Of a stretch of 64,000 nt of DNA, positions 1-8,108 are shown one piece after another. Position numbers and translations under genes: made by a program. The notes beneath the pieces are model-generated. The model had not been told where the DNA came from and did no database searches. It saw nothing but the letters and a program-made list of their open reading frames with translations. Source of the stretch: an uncultured Bacteroides sp. (lineage in GTDB: Bacteria; Bacteroidota; Bacteroidia; Bacteroidales; Bacteroidaceae); contig NZ_OY782578.1 in the NCBI RefSeq assembly GCF_963677945.1, positions 4,245,258-4,309,257 of the forward strand, read 5' to 3'. The number at the start of each line of letters is the position of its first letter. Position 1 is the first letter of the stretch.

Positions 1-211
1 TGTTTTCGTTTACTATACGCAGATGAAATCTGTTAAGATCATCAGTGGTCATTCCGGCACGAGTTTGCGGTTGGTTCACATTAGTGATTACGCGAATCAT
101 GTTGTCAGCAGGAAAACTGTTGGTTTCGGGTGCCGACTCTTCATTTTGACTGCATGCTGAGATGAGCAACGCAGTGGTTGCCAATGTCATTATATATTTA
201 ATTGATTTCAT
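1..211 (-). CDS. Fimbrillin-family lipoprotein, N-terminal part (runs off the window)
   Basis: Reading down from an ATG at 211 on the minus strand gives about 70 residues that begin with a lipoprotein signal (MKSIKYIMTLATTALLISAC, lipobox Cys at residue 20) and continue in frame to the window edge. The stretch TRAGMTTDDLNRFHLRIVN closely resembles TRAGMELKDLTYFYLRIVN in the protein encoded at 4274-5347, so the two are paralogues. It follows the fimbrillin gene at 297-1181 with an 85-bp gap and is probably in the same operon. The protein is likely exported, lipidated and matured as a fimbrial or surface subunit. Only the N-terminus is visible, so family membership rests on the paralogy and the context. 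Confidence 0.75.
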   Translation of the reverse strand, partial: MKSIKYIMTLATTALLISACSQNEESAPETNSFPADNMIRVITNVNQPQTRAGMTTDDLNRFHLRIVNEN

Positions 212-296
212 TATAATTTTCTATTTTCAGTTTACTATTTTATTAATTGCACTATTTGGAAACTAATCGTTATTATCATTACATGATTATTCAGGG

Positions 297-1181
297 TTAA
301 GAAATCTCTCCGGCACTTCCTCCGGGAATAGTTTCGGAGTTCGTCCAGTCAGAAACCGTTACGCTTTCTATCTCTATCTTCTCCTTGCCCACACGCAGGT
401 TGTAGGTATAGCTCTTACCATTTTCGCCGTCATTCAGAATAGCCGTGCGCATTTCCTTATTGCCCACTTTAAGACTGATGTACTGATACCTCATATTTTT
501 ACCTCTCAATAGCGTATAAGTACTGCCCACACTACCATCGCCCTGTGGATAGGGAATATAGTCGGTGTAAGTAGTGGCAGGGGTTGTTTGAGGTACAGCA
601 TCACTCTGATCCACAATCTTTACATCTGTAACCTTAGCATCGGCGGCAAACTCAGGATTGAAGCCTGCAATCTTCACCACAAGTCGGCTGGTCAAGCGTT
701 GCATGGCAAAGTTAAGAACCTGGCCTTTGGTGGCACCGCTGATAGCTGCAGTCATCCAGTCACACTTCGCAATCTTTTCCAAAGTAGATTGGTCTATCTC
801 TACGCTGCCAATGGTCGCCCCAGATTCAACAGCAGGATAAACAGCTTCAAAGAACATATTATCTATTTTCCAGGTAAGGAACTTTCCATCTTTCGGGGTC
901 CATTTCTCTCCATCATACTTATAAATAACACTGACAGGATTAGGATCGTTCTCACTTGTTTCGGCAGCAACTGTAATTTCGTCACCTACATTAAATTTAG
1001 CCTGTTCGTCAATATTTCCTACGGGATTAGAGCGTGTTTCGGCAAAGAGATTGCCCACAGTGGCATTGATTCGTACTGCATCGGCAGAGAGGTTTTCCGT
1101 CTGGAGTACCTCGTCTTTACTGCAAGCAGTCAGCCCTAAGGTGAGGACTGCCGCTGCGAAAATAAATGATTTGTAATTCAT
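297..1181 (-). CDS. Fimbrillin-family (Mfa-like) lipoprotein
   Basis: 294 residues with a lipoprotein signal peptide (lipobox LTAC, Cys20). After it comes the typical Bacteroidetes fimbrillin N-terminal region, with an Arg in TRSNPVG, the usual site where gingipain-like proteases mature these subunits, followed by a GDEITV strand. The C-terminus carries the family pattern ending in VSDWTNSETIPGG. Members of this family (Mfa_like_1) are exported as lipoproteins and polymerise into thin fimbriae by strand exchange. It lies in the minus-strand operon with other fimbrillins, 34 bp after the gene at 1216-2103. Which subunit it is (shaft or tip) cannot be told from sequence alone. Confidence 0.85.
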   Translation of the reverse strand: MNYKSFIFAAAVLTLGLTACSKDEVLQTENLSADAVRINATVGNLFAETRSNPVGNIDEQAKFNVGDEITVAAETSENDPNPVSVIYKYDGEKWTPKDGKFLTWKIDNMFFEAVYPAVESGATIGSVEIDQSTLEKIAKCDWMTAAISGATKGQVLNFAMQRLTSRLVVKIAGFNPEFAADAKVTDVKIVDQSDAVPQTTPATTYTDYIPYPQGDGSVGSTYTLLRGKNMRYQYISLKVGNKEMRTAILNDGENGKSYTYNLRVGKEKIEIESVTVSDWTNSETIPGGSAGEIS

Positions 1182-1215
1182 ATTACTGTTTTTTTGTATT
1201 ACTTAATAATCTTAA

Positions 1216-2103
1216 TTAATCAACGGCCTCACCGCCTTCAATAGGTTGAGTATTTTCCCAATCATTAATGGTTACCTGATCCAGTTCAATGCGGTTACGT
1301 CCCACAATAAGTTTCACAGTCTGCACCTTACCTTTGCTCAGCATAAGAGGTTGAGGATGAGTGTACACATAGCTTTTACCGTCAATAAGAACGGTAATTT
1401 TCTGCAACTCCTGAGGGATTACTACCGAGGCATATTGCTGTGTGGTCCCTACTGCAGGAAGAGCAAAAGAAGTAAAGTCTCCTGTAGGAGTAATAACTCC
1501 TGTGAGGTAATTTATTGTACCGGCATTTTTGGCTCCCGTGCTTACAGAAGTCACTGTTGGCGTACCGTCAAATTCGTTACGGAACGCTAATTCCACAATG
1601 AGTTTAGACATTACATGGTCAAATTTTAGCGATACAGGATTGTTAGATGCAGTAAGTCCTTGTTTCTGATCACCCGTATTCACAGCCACCAGCAGATCGC
1701 TTTCTGTCTGTTTAGCAGGGTCAACATTAACAGCATCAGCAGTAAAATCGGTAACAGTGCGCACGGGATACATACTCAGGAAATAGTGCGGGGTAATCAT
1801 ATCTGTCCACTTCATCATCGATTGTGCCGACCACTTGCTACCTGAGAGCGTATTTACAGCATTGTTCACTACAAGTGCCCCTGTATTTACAGCATCAGGA
1901 GTATCAGTCCATGCATAAACACTTATTTTGTCACCATCTTCAAATGCAGATGTATTGCCATTGTTTACAACACGCGTCATAGCACCAATGCTTGTGCTTA
2001 CGGTAATGTACTTAGGCGTTTCGGAAACTTGCTCATCGTCGTTGTTGCAGCTAGTCAACGCCATTGCGGCAAAAGTTGCTGCGAAAAAGAATGTTTTTTT
2101 CAT
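1216..2103 (-). CDS. Fimbrillin-family (Mfa-like) lipoprotein
   Basis: 295 residues. The lipoprotein signal peptide ends at SC (Cys19, FAAMALTSC). The mature part has the fimbrillin two-domain layout: an early TRVV cleavage-like site near residue 44, a GDKISVYAW strand, a central KFDHVMSKLIVEL strand and a C-terminal VTINDWENTQPIEGG ending that matches its neighbour at 297-1181. It is similar in length and layout to that neighbour, so the two probably arose by tandem duplication. Expected on the outer membrane as a fimbrial subunit. The gap to the upstream gene (2166-4277) is 62 bp and there is no obvious terminator between them. Confidence 0.85.
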   Translation of the reverse strand: MKKTFFFAATFAAMALTSCNNDDEQVSETPKYITVSTSIGAMTRVVNNGNTSAFEDGDKISVYAWTDTPDAVNTGALVVNNAVNTLSGSKWSAQSMMKWTDMITPHYFLSMYPVRTVTDFTADAVNVDPAKQTESDLLVAVNTGDQKQGLTASNNPVSLKFDHVMSKLIVELAFRNEFDGTPTVTSVSTGAKNAGTINYLTGVITPTGDFTSFALPAVGTTQQYASVVIPQELQKITVLIDGKSYVYTHPQPLMLSKGKVQTVKLIVGRNRIELDQVTINDWENTQPIEGGEAVD

Positions 2104-2165
2104 TGTTTTTTAATTAATTGTTTATAAATATCTATATTGTTTACTTTAATCGTTTATCAGGAAGA

Positions 2166-4277
2166 TTAATGAGCGCCCAGGTACTTTTTACCGGCATCAT
2201 TAACATACACAACATCCTGCCACCAAGGTCCGCTTTTATTTACTAAACCAAACTGAGCACGTCCCCTGTCGTCGGCATAGCCAATATAATGTCTATAGTC
2301 AGTTACTCTCGGTTGAATGACAGACCTAGTGTACATTTTATCTTCATGTACTATAAGTGTTCCAAGACCATAATAGTAGTTTGCCATGTTGGTGTGGTAA
2401 TCCAACATAATCCCATCCGTCTCCGGAAATATCCTTATATCCCTGCTAAAGGGTTCCTGTTTGGCACCAATGTATTCTATAGATCCCTTCACGGTAAACA
2501 TAATAGTAGAGAGCCAGTTACAACCGGAGAAAATATAATCTCCCAACCGGTTTGCCTTTGGGAATGAAATAGCAAACAACTGTCTACAACAACTAAATGC
2601 GCGATCGTCTATTTGCGTAACGTTGGGAAACGTGAGTTCATTCGTAACATTTAATCCCATAGGTACTTCTCCTTTCGGATATATTCCTCCCGTAATAGAA
2701 CTATGTTCAAAGGCATAGGAATGGATATAGGTAACACTGGAGAAATCTACATGTCCCTGATTTCCTTCATTAAGCCCTGCCGATTTAAATGCATATTCTG
2801 CAATCTCAGTTATTTTAGGCATATAAGCGCTGTTCATTACTATACAATTCTCAAAACTGTAACTAGGCAATGTTCCTGTTAACTTATTGAGAGTTATCGA
2901 CTCCAGTTTTTTACAGTTTTTGAATGCAGCTTCTCCAAGGACTTCAACGCCTGGTGTAGTTATTTTCTGGATAGAGTTCCCTTCAAAAGCTGACTGTCCT
3001 ATTTTTGTCACCGATTCGGGCAGGTATACTTCTTCCAATTTAGAAAATTCAGTACTATAATCCTGACTTCTGAAAGAGTACGGTTCAATCTCTGTTAGGT
3101 CGGTTACGGCAGACAAATTAACCGAGCGTACATCAGTAGCTTTCAGCATATTATTAGCTGCACTGAGATCCAGTTTTCCTGCTTTATTTCCGTAGAAAAC
3201 AAGGTCGTGAACAAGATGTTTTCTCTCTGCCGACCGGATAGAGTCTGCAATCTGAGCAGTCCCGTTTGTTGCACGGTTAAGATATATATGAGCTAGTCCG
3301 TCTTTTACAATCATTACAGGAAGGATCTTTCCAGCTGCATCAGCAAAGGAAACCTTACTCCACGGCTCTATGCTGACACTTCCCATTGTTATGCCCGATT
3401 TTCCTATTTGCAGGTTGAAAGTGTAATGCATGCCGGCTTCCAGTTTCGGTTGTCCTTTTACTGTAAGCTTTTGTGCGGCGGCTCCTTCTGTAGGATAAGC
3501 ATCCATTTCAAAGAATACAGCGTCAGGATCAGCTTCCTGCGGAAGAAGCAAACAAGTAACTCCGTCATTAAGCTTTAGTTTCTTCCCACCATTCTTAGGA
3601 TAAATATGGTAGGAGCCGCTTGTAGACTGAGCAGGAAGATTGATGTCGGGAGTATACAGATTATCTCCTATCTGAAAGAAGGCTTCACCGGTGTTCCAGT
3701 TATCGCTCAACTTGGTAATGCGTATATCCACGCAGGCAGCCTGTCTCACCATCGACAGATTGATTACATTGTCTGCCGGTTTTTGCATAGTGCTTCTAAA
3801 AGCCATTCGGTCTGCCCATGCAATATGGCAATCGGGAGAATCTCCTTCTTGTCCACCTTGAGTATTGCACTGATGACGAGGCAAAGTGAATGTATCAAAA
3901 GTTGAGTTATTGGAACCATCAGATGCGTTTGTATGCTCTACAGGATAGTATGCCCATACTTCAGCCTGTTCTTTACCTTCTGGCCATGCCAGTTTTTTGC
4001 CACCCTGCGGTTCCCATGTATCTCCATTTTTCTTATGCTCTACCCAAGTCTGGCCCTCGTCGAGCGATACGGCAATAACGTCTCCATCCACAAACTGCCC
4101 CTGTTCCGTCTCTGTTCCCAAAGGGTTAGAGCGCGTAGATGTAAAAGGAGAACCTATGTTTGCCTGTATAGTTATACCTTTGCCGGCAGATGTCAGATTG
4201 TTGAGGTTTTCGTTTTGACAAGCATGAAAAAAAATTGTTAGTATAGCAATTAGTGTTATGAATGTATATCTTTTCAT
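2166..4277 (-). CDS. Fimbrillin-like lipoprotein fused to BspA-type leucine-rich repeats
   Basis: 703 residues. A lipoprotein signal peptide (FFHAC, Cys20) is followed by a fimbrillin-like domain up to about residue 310: TRSNPLG cleavage-like site, GDVIAVS strand, and an ending of VSIEPWSKVSF. From about residue 330 to 600 there are BspA-type repeats (LRR_5), recognisable by units such as VYLPESVTKIGQSAFEGNS, AAFKNCKKLESITL and YAFKSAG. BspA repeats mediate binding to host proteins or other bacteria. The fusion suggests a tip or accessory adhesin added to a fimbrial shaft. The start codon overlaps the stop of the upstream gene by 4 bp (ATGA), so the two are probably translationally coupled. 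Confidence 0.85.
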   Translation of the reverse strand: MKRYTFITLIAILTIFFHACQNENLNNLTSAGKGITIQANIGSPFTSTRSNPLGTETEQGQFVDGDVIAVSLDEGQTWVEHKKNGDTWEPQGGKKLAWPEGKEQAEVWAYYPVEHTNASDGSNNSTFDTFTLPRHQCNTQGGQEGDSPDCHIAWADRMAFRSTMQKPADNVINLSMVRQAACVDIRITKLSDNWNTGEAFFQIGDNLYTPDINLPAQSTSGSYHIYPKNGGKKLKLNDGVTCLLLPQEADPDAVFFEMDAYPTEGAAAQKLTVKGQPKLEAGMHYTFNLQIGKSGITMGSVSIEPWSKVSFADAAGKILPVMIVKDGLAHIYLNRATNGTAQIADSIRSAERKHLVHDLVFYGNKAGKLDLSAANNMLKATDVRSVNLSAVTDLTEIEPYSFRSQDYSTEFSKLEEVYLPESVTKIGQSAFEGNSIQKITTPGVEVLGEAAFKNCKKLESITLNKLTGTLPSYSFENCIVMNSAYMPKITEIAEYAFKSAGLNEGNQGHVDFSSVTYIHSYAFEHSSITGGIYPKGEVPMGLNVTNELTFPNVTQIDDRAFSCCRQLFAISFPKANRLGDYIFSGCNWLSTIMFTVKGSIEYIGAKQEPFSRDIRIFPETDGIMLDYHTNMANYYYGLGTLIVHEDKMYTRSVIQPRVTDYRHYIGYADDRGRAQFGLVNKSGPWWQDVVYVNDAGKKYLGAH

Positions 4278-5347
4278 TGCTGTCCTCCTTTTCTTTCTTT
4301 AATGAATCCTGTTATTTTGATATTCTTTTTAGTTAATAGCGTATCATTTGATATACCTTTAGTTGTTGGATCTTCGCCATTTACCTGAAGGGTAATGTCA
4401 TATTCTGTGTTACTTTCAAAATTCAGTCCCTGCCCTTCGTATGTCCATTTAAATTCTTCATCGAATATATAGAAAGAAGCGGAAAGCGACCCATTAGGTA
4501 TAGACTGAGGAACAGCCATAAACTCATATTCAGCACTTACATTTCTTACTGTCATTGTTGCAATATTCCATACTGTGAAGCGCAGTTCTGTAACTTTGTC
4601 ACGTGTATCTCCGTTATAGTCCATACTATTTGTGTCAAAATTCCATTTCAGATAGCTAACATTCCCGGTCAACAGTCCTCCGAATTTCACGTTCGATATG
4701 GCACTTTGATTGCTGCCTCCGCTCATGATTTCCGAACAATAATCGTCGAATTCCAGTCTCAGATGCACCTTGGCAAAACGGTGTTGAAAAGTTATAGGCA
4801 GTACTCCACCTGGTGCATCGGTTTGGGGTATAATGGTTTTATTGTAGTAAAGGGGATCAGAACTCTTGATGGCAAGACTACTGAGTACCTTGGTACTCAT
4901 ATAAAAAGTATAGGGAGTTTTCCAGCCTCCTTCATCAGCTCTTGCCATAAAATTATCAACAGAGGTATTTTTCCAATAAATAGCCTGTATGGTTACAGGC
5001 TGTTTTCCGTTTTGAAAAAACAGTTTCGGATTAGCCGCTCCATTTTTCATATCAGTCGAAGCATACCAGTTACCGCTTGCATCTTTTTCCATCTTAACAA
5101 AGTAACTGTATTCCGTACTTTGAGGATTTACAATCCGCAAATAAAAATATGTCAGGTCTTTTAACTCCATGCCCGCGCGGGTTGCTATACCATCCATCAG
5201 CACTTCCGGCTGAATGGCAATTTTCTGATCATTTACAATACTTTCTCCCTGAGATAATTCTTCGCTTTGCGAGCAAGCTGATAAGCTAGCCATTAATATT
5301 CCAGCTATTAACAGAGGAAACAGATTTCTTAAATATATTTTTCTCAT
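4274..5347 (-). CDS. Fimbrillin-family lipoprotein, paralogue of the edge gene
   Basis: 357 residues with a lipoprotein signal (SLSAC, Cys25). The mature N-terminus has IATRAGMELKDL, near-identical in pattern to the partial gene at 1-211, which marks a distinct subfamily within this operon. The rest is beta-rich with Ser/Tyr/Asn-rich strands, as expected for a fimbrillin, and ends with ITLQVNGEDPTTKG and a basic tail. The 3' end overlaps the start of the BspA-fusion gene by 4 bp. It is probably an accessory or shaft subunit; no catalytic motif is visible. Confidence 0.75.
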   Translation of the reverse strand: MRKIYLRNLFPLLIAGILMASLSACSQSEELSQGESIVNDQKIAIQPEVLMDGIATRAGMELKDLTYFYLRIVNPQSTEYSYFVKMEKDASGNWYASTDMKNGAANPKLFFQNGKQPVTIQAIYWKNTSVDNFMARADEGGWKTPYTFYMSTKVLSSLAIKSSDPLYYNKTIIPQTDAPGGVLPITFQHRFAKVHLRLEFDDYCSEIMSGGSNQSAISNVKFGGLLTGNVSYLKWNFDTNSMDYNGDTRDKVTELRFTVWNIATMTVRNVSAEYEFMAVPQSIPNGSLSASFYIFDEEFKWTYEGQGLNFESNTEYDITLQVNGEDPTTKGISNDTLLTKKNIKITGFIKERKGGQQ

Positions 5348-5367
5348 TATTATTTATTGAAGTTTAT

Positions 5368-6255
5368 CTATAAAACCGGGTTTAGTATTTCTCCATTCAC
5401 TGTCCAGTCCTCTTCCCAGTCGGAAATCTTTACGGGAATAATGTACATATAAGGCTTCAGCTCTGTGTATTTAAATTTCAGTACATATTTGCCACCCGAC
5501 TTCATAACCGGTGCTTCGGCGTCACATTCTCTCGTTGTACCATCGGTAAGGGTAAACAGGAAATACAGGTGAGAATGGGATGCGTTACCCACAGTTGGCA
5601 TAAGGCGTGTAGTAGGCGTAACTAAATTCCCTTTTGTCATAATTGCTGTAGGAAGTACAACAGCATTCTTATGTCCGCTCATTGCCACTCCATAATTACT
5701 GTCTGCATCTTTTTGCAATGGATAAATACCGTCTGCGGCATCGGTTACGGATGTTGCTAAGGTTGCTCCTTCGGGTACACCATCTATTTCAATATTAAGT
5801 TCTGCCATAATGCGGCGAAGCGGTAACGGAGCGCGCGTGTTTTTATCCTGCGTAGTTTTTACATCGGCTACACTGTAAAAAGCATGAGTAGGCGAAGCAT
5901 TGGCTTCGTTTAGTTTCAACAACAACTCATCATAAGTCGTTGCCTTATCTACACTGAATGGCGTTACCAGGTTGATGGCAGTAACCACTTTATATTCACC
6001 GGCATCTACCGCATGTATATCAAGAGCCACCTCCTGCTTAGTGGCATAGTGTTTTTCTGTTACCAATTTTCCGTCTGCCTGGAAAATCCATACACGTGCA
6101 TCAGTAATTGGAGTACCCGTATCGTCCTTATCTGCCCAGCTAAGAGCTGCAGAGATACCGTGGTCGTTATTTTCTGGTTCATTGCTGTCACATGCCGTAA
6201 AGGTCATCGTCAGCAGGCACATTATTATAATTATATAGAGCGGTTTCTGTTTCAT
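5368..6255 (-). CDS. FimB/Mfa2-like fimbrial anchor lipoprotein
   Basis: 295 residues, lipoprotein signal ending TAC (Cys22). The early mature region has the pattern typical of FimB/Mfa2 anchor proteins: ITDARVWIFQADGKLV (a short 'variable, dark strand plus DG turn'), then a strand pair ending in DAGEYKVVTAINL. In Porphyromonas, Mfa2/FimB sits at the base of the fimbria and limits fibre length. Its position just after the OmpA-like gene and before the fimbrillins fits that role. It overlaps the OmpA-like gene by 4 bp. Assignment to FimB/Mfa2 rather than another fimbrillin-like family is by pattern only. Confidence 0.65.
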   Translation of the reverse strand: MKQKPLYIIIIMCLLTMTFTACDSNEPENNDHGISAALSWADKDDTGTPITDARVWIFQADGKLVTEKHYATKQEVALDIHAVDAGEYKVVTAINLVTPFSVDKATTYDELLLKLNEANASPTHAFYSVADVKTTQDKNTRAPLPLRRIMAELNIEIDGVPEGATLATSVTDAADGIYPLQKDADSNYGVAMSGHKNAVVLPTAIMTKGNLVTPTTRLMPTVGNASHSHLYFLFTLTDGTTRECDAEAPVMKSGGKYVLKFKYTELKPYMYIIPVKISDWEEDWTVNGEILNPVL

Positions 6256-7493
6256 TTTTTATCCTCCTTTGATTCTTTTGTTTCTGTACGGCGGGCTTTG
6301 GCAGGTATTTTCTCATTGAAGTCGCTACCTTTACCAATTATACTAATGCGAGAAGCCTCTATTCCTTGTTGTACCAGCCAGCTCTTAACTCTTTGTGCAC
6401 GACGAAGAGAGAAGCGTAAATTTATGGCACGAGTACCTACGGTATCACACCAGCCTGTTATGGTGATTTTCATATCGGGGTTCTTTCGTAACAGAGAGAG
6501 AATTTCCTTTAACTTAGGTTGTTCCTTCACTTCTATGAATGAACGGTTGAATTCGAAATAAATAGTTGGGAATGAAATTGATTTTTTCTCTTCAACCTTA
6601 TCAGGAATTATTTCCACTTTTTCAACAGTTTTTTCTTCTTGTGGTTTTTCAGGTTCTGTTATTTGTTCTTTTTGTGGAGCAGTTGGCACTTCTTCCTTTG
6701 CAACAGGAATATAAGCTGGTGTAGGCACCGGTTGACCCTTTCTTTGAACATCTTTGCCAAACGACCATGTGAGTTTTACCCCTCCTTCATACATAAAGTT
6801 ATCTTTGTATAAATGCTCAGGGAGTTTATCGAAGTGTTCGCCTGTGAGGTGAGTAATTCCTCCGTAAATGCCAACACTCAAATGTTTGGCAACACGATAA
6901 CCCGCCTGCACGTTTCCTCCTATACCTAAGTGCCATTTCGTTTTGCCATCTACCACTTTTTCATTTTCAGCAATAGTAAAAAAGTCGGCACGTGTACTAA
7001 CAGCCGAAATCGCCGGAGAAAGTTCAAATATCCAACGGCAATTGCTGCCGGAACAAAAGAGGCCCGGAAGATTAATATTGCCTTGCAAACCGTATTGCTG
7101 AAAATTAACTTTACTCGTCAGATTATTGTAATCCCAACCAACCATATCAATGACTGGAGCATAGTAGCGAACAATGTCATTTCCCAGCCAGTAATTGGCA
7201 TTTACATCGTTTTCCCGGACTGCAAGTGTGGTTTGTCCTGCTTTTGCAAAAAGCTCTAAAGATAATACAGGGTTAAAACGATAACCTCCAAAGGCACTTG
7301 CTGCCCATCCAAAACGGGTTTTATCTGCCCCGAAAGAGCTGAACGTGCTTACTCCAAACGGCACACCCCCCGATGCTCCTACATACCATCCATTGGCTGT
7401 ATGCACCGTAATTGTGTCGTCTGTTGTCTGTGCGTTCACTCTACCCTGCAAAAGAGCCAGAAGGAAGCAGACAAATAATAATTTTCTTTTCAT
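6252..7493 (-). CDS. OmpA-family outer-membrane protein of the fimbrial operon
   Basis: 413 residues. A cleavable signal peptide (ends VNAQ, residue 22) is followed by a beta-rich N-terminal half with repeated aromatic strands, likely an outer-membrane barrel. A Pro/Glu/Lys-rich linker lies around residues 255-310. The C-terminal OmpA domain (about 315-400) shows ITGWCDTVGTRAINLRFSLR and RAQRVKSWLVQQGI, where the conserved Asp and Arg bind peptidoglycan diaminopimelate. Such proteins accompany many Bacteroidales fimbrillin operons and probably tether or stabilise the fimbria to the cell wall. It overlaps the FimB-like gene by 4 bp. Confidence 0.85.
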   Translation of the reverse strand: MKRKLLFVCFLLALLQGRVNAQTTDDTITVHTANGWYVGASGGVPFGVSTFSSFGADKTRFGWAASAFGGYRFNPVLSLELFAKAGQTTLAVRENDVNANYWLGNDIVRYYAPVIDMVGWDYNNLTSKVNFQQYGLQGNINLPGLFCSGSNCRWIFELSPAISAVSTRADFFTIAENEKVVDGKTKWHLGIGGNVQAGYRVAKHLSVGIYGGITHLTGEHFDKLPEHLYKDNFMYEGGVKLTWSFGKDVQRKGQPVPTPAYIPVAKEEVPTAPQKEQITEPEKPQEEKTVEKVEIIPDKVEEKKSISFPTIYFEFNRSFIEVKEQPKLKEILSLLRKNPDMKITITGWCDTVGTRAINLRFSLRRAQRVKSWLVQQGIEASRISIIGKGSDFNEKIPAKARRTETKESKEDKK

Positions 7494-7564
7494 AATAAAT
7501 CCATTTAATTTACTTCAGTTAGATATATAGTATGTTTATTACAACAACGATCTTTTTCATGTAA

Positions 7565-7810
7565 TTACAGAAAGTTAAGCAGCTCTTTCGTTTCTTTCCC
7601 GTATTTCTTAATAAGAAACAGCACCGACTTTTTAGAGAGAGCTCCCAACAGATGTTTATGAGCCAAAGCGTCAAAAGGAAACTTGAACGGACGCAGATAA
7701 ACAATCTGCTCATCCGGCTTTATTTCGGACAAGAGCTTATCAGTATCATCAGATAAGGCTATCTTCAAAACACCTTGGCTATTCTTTGAAATATATACCC
7801 AATGTATCAT
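7565..7810 (-). CDS. Small GIY-YIG-like protein, first gene of the fimbrial operon
   Basis: 81 residues. The layout WVYISKNSQGVLKIALSDD, then a strand ending IVYLRPF, then DALAHKHLLGALSKKSV resembles a GIY-YIG nuclease core (strand, strand, helix with A-H/K-LL, then K-S). The residues of the usual catalytic set are poorly kept: the GIY and YIG tripeptides read VYI and LKI, and the Arg is absent, so it may be a non-catalytic relative. It is the first gene after the conserved promoter block at 7814-7938 and lies 72 bp before the OmpA-like gene. A link to fimbriae is by position only. Confidence 0.5.
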   Translation of the reverse strand: MIHWVYISKNSQGVLKIALSDDTDKLLSEIKPDEQIVYLRPFKFPFDALAHKHLLGALSKKSVLFLIKKYGKETKELLNFL

Positions 7811-7813
7811 GTC

Positions 7814-7938
7814 ACTCCGGCATTTTTATTTACGGCACAAACATACACCTTCAGCATAAACAATACGTATCATAGGTGCAATACTTTGCCCCACACACGC
7901 AATACACTGATTTACAACATATAAAATATAGCACAAAA
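7814..7938 (-). promoter_or_regulatory. Conserved promoter block of the fimbrial operon (copy 1)
   Basis: About 125 bp that recur with few changes at 13083-13207, in front of the second fimbrillin operon. On the minus strand it holds a TATGTTTG -7 box (7838-7845) some 28 bp before the ATG at 7810, but no TTTG at the -33 position, which suggests an activator is needed. The palindrome ATACGTAT and the stretch GCAATACTTTGCCCC (plus-strand reading) are kept in both copies. The AraC-type regulator encoded just upstream (8109-9785) is the obvious candidate to bind here. The regulator assignment is inference. Confidence 0.65.
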
Positions 7939-8033
7939 AGTAAATGTCTGAATAAACAAATGCACTCCTGATAATAAATAAAAAATTATTCGTTACACAA
8001 ACTCACCGTTTATTATAAAAGCAGACAGAGATA

Positions 8034-8085
8034 TAAAAAAAACAGTGCCGCCATGAAGCATAAAAACTTCATGGCGGCACTGTTA
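8034..8085 (-). terminator. Rho-independent terminator of the AraC-hybrid regulator gene
   Basis: An 18-bp perfect inverted repeat (AACAGTGCCGCCATGAAG at 8041-8058 with its complement at 8067-8084, 8-nt loop), followed on the minus strand by eight Ts. It sits just after the stop of the regulator gene. Confidence 0.9.
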
Positions 8086-8108
8086 TTAAGAAAATTATCC
8101 CCTAACTT

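Noticed and set aside
588-1139. Plus-strand open frame opposite the first fimbrillin gene
   Set aside because: Antisense shadow of a well-supported gene with no domain or promoter.
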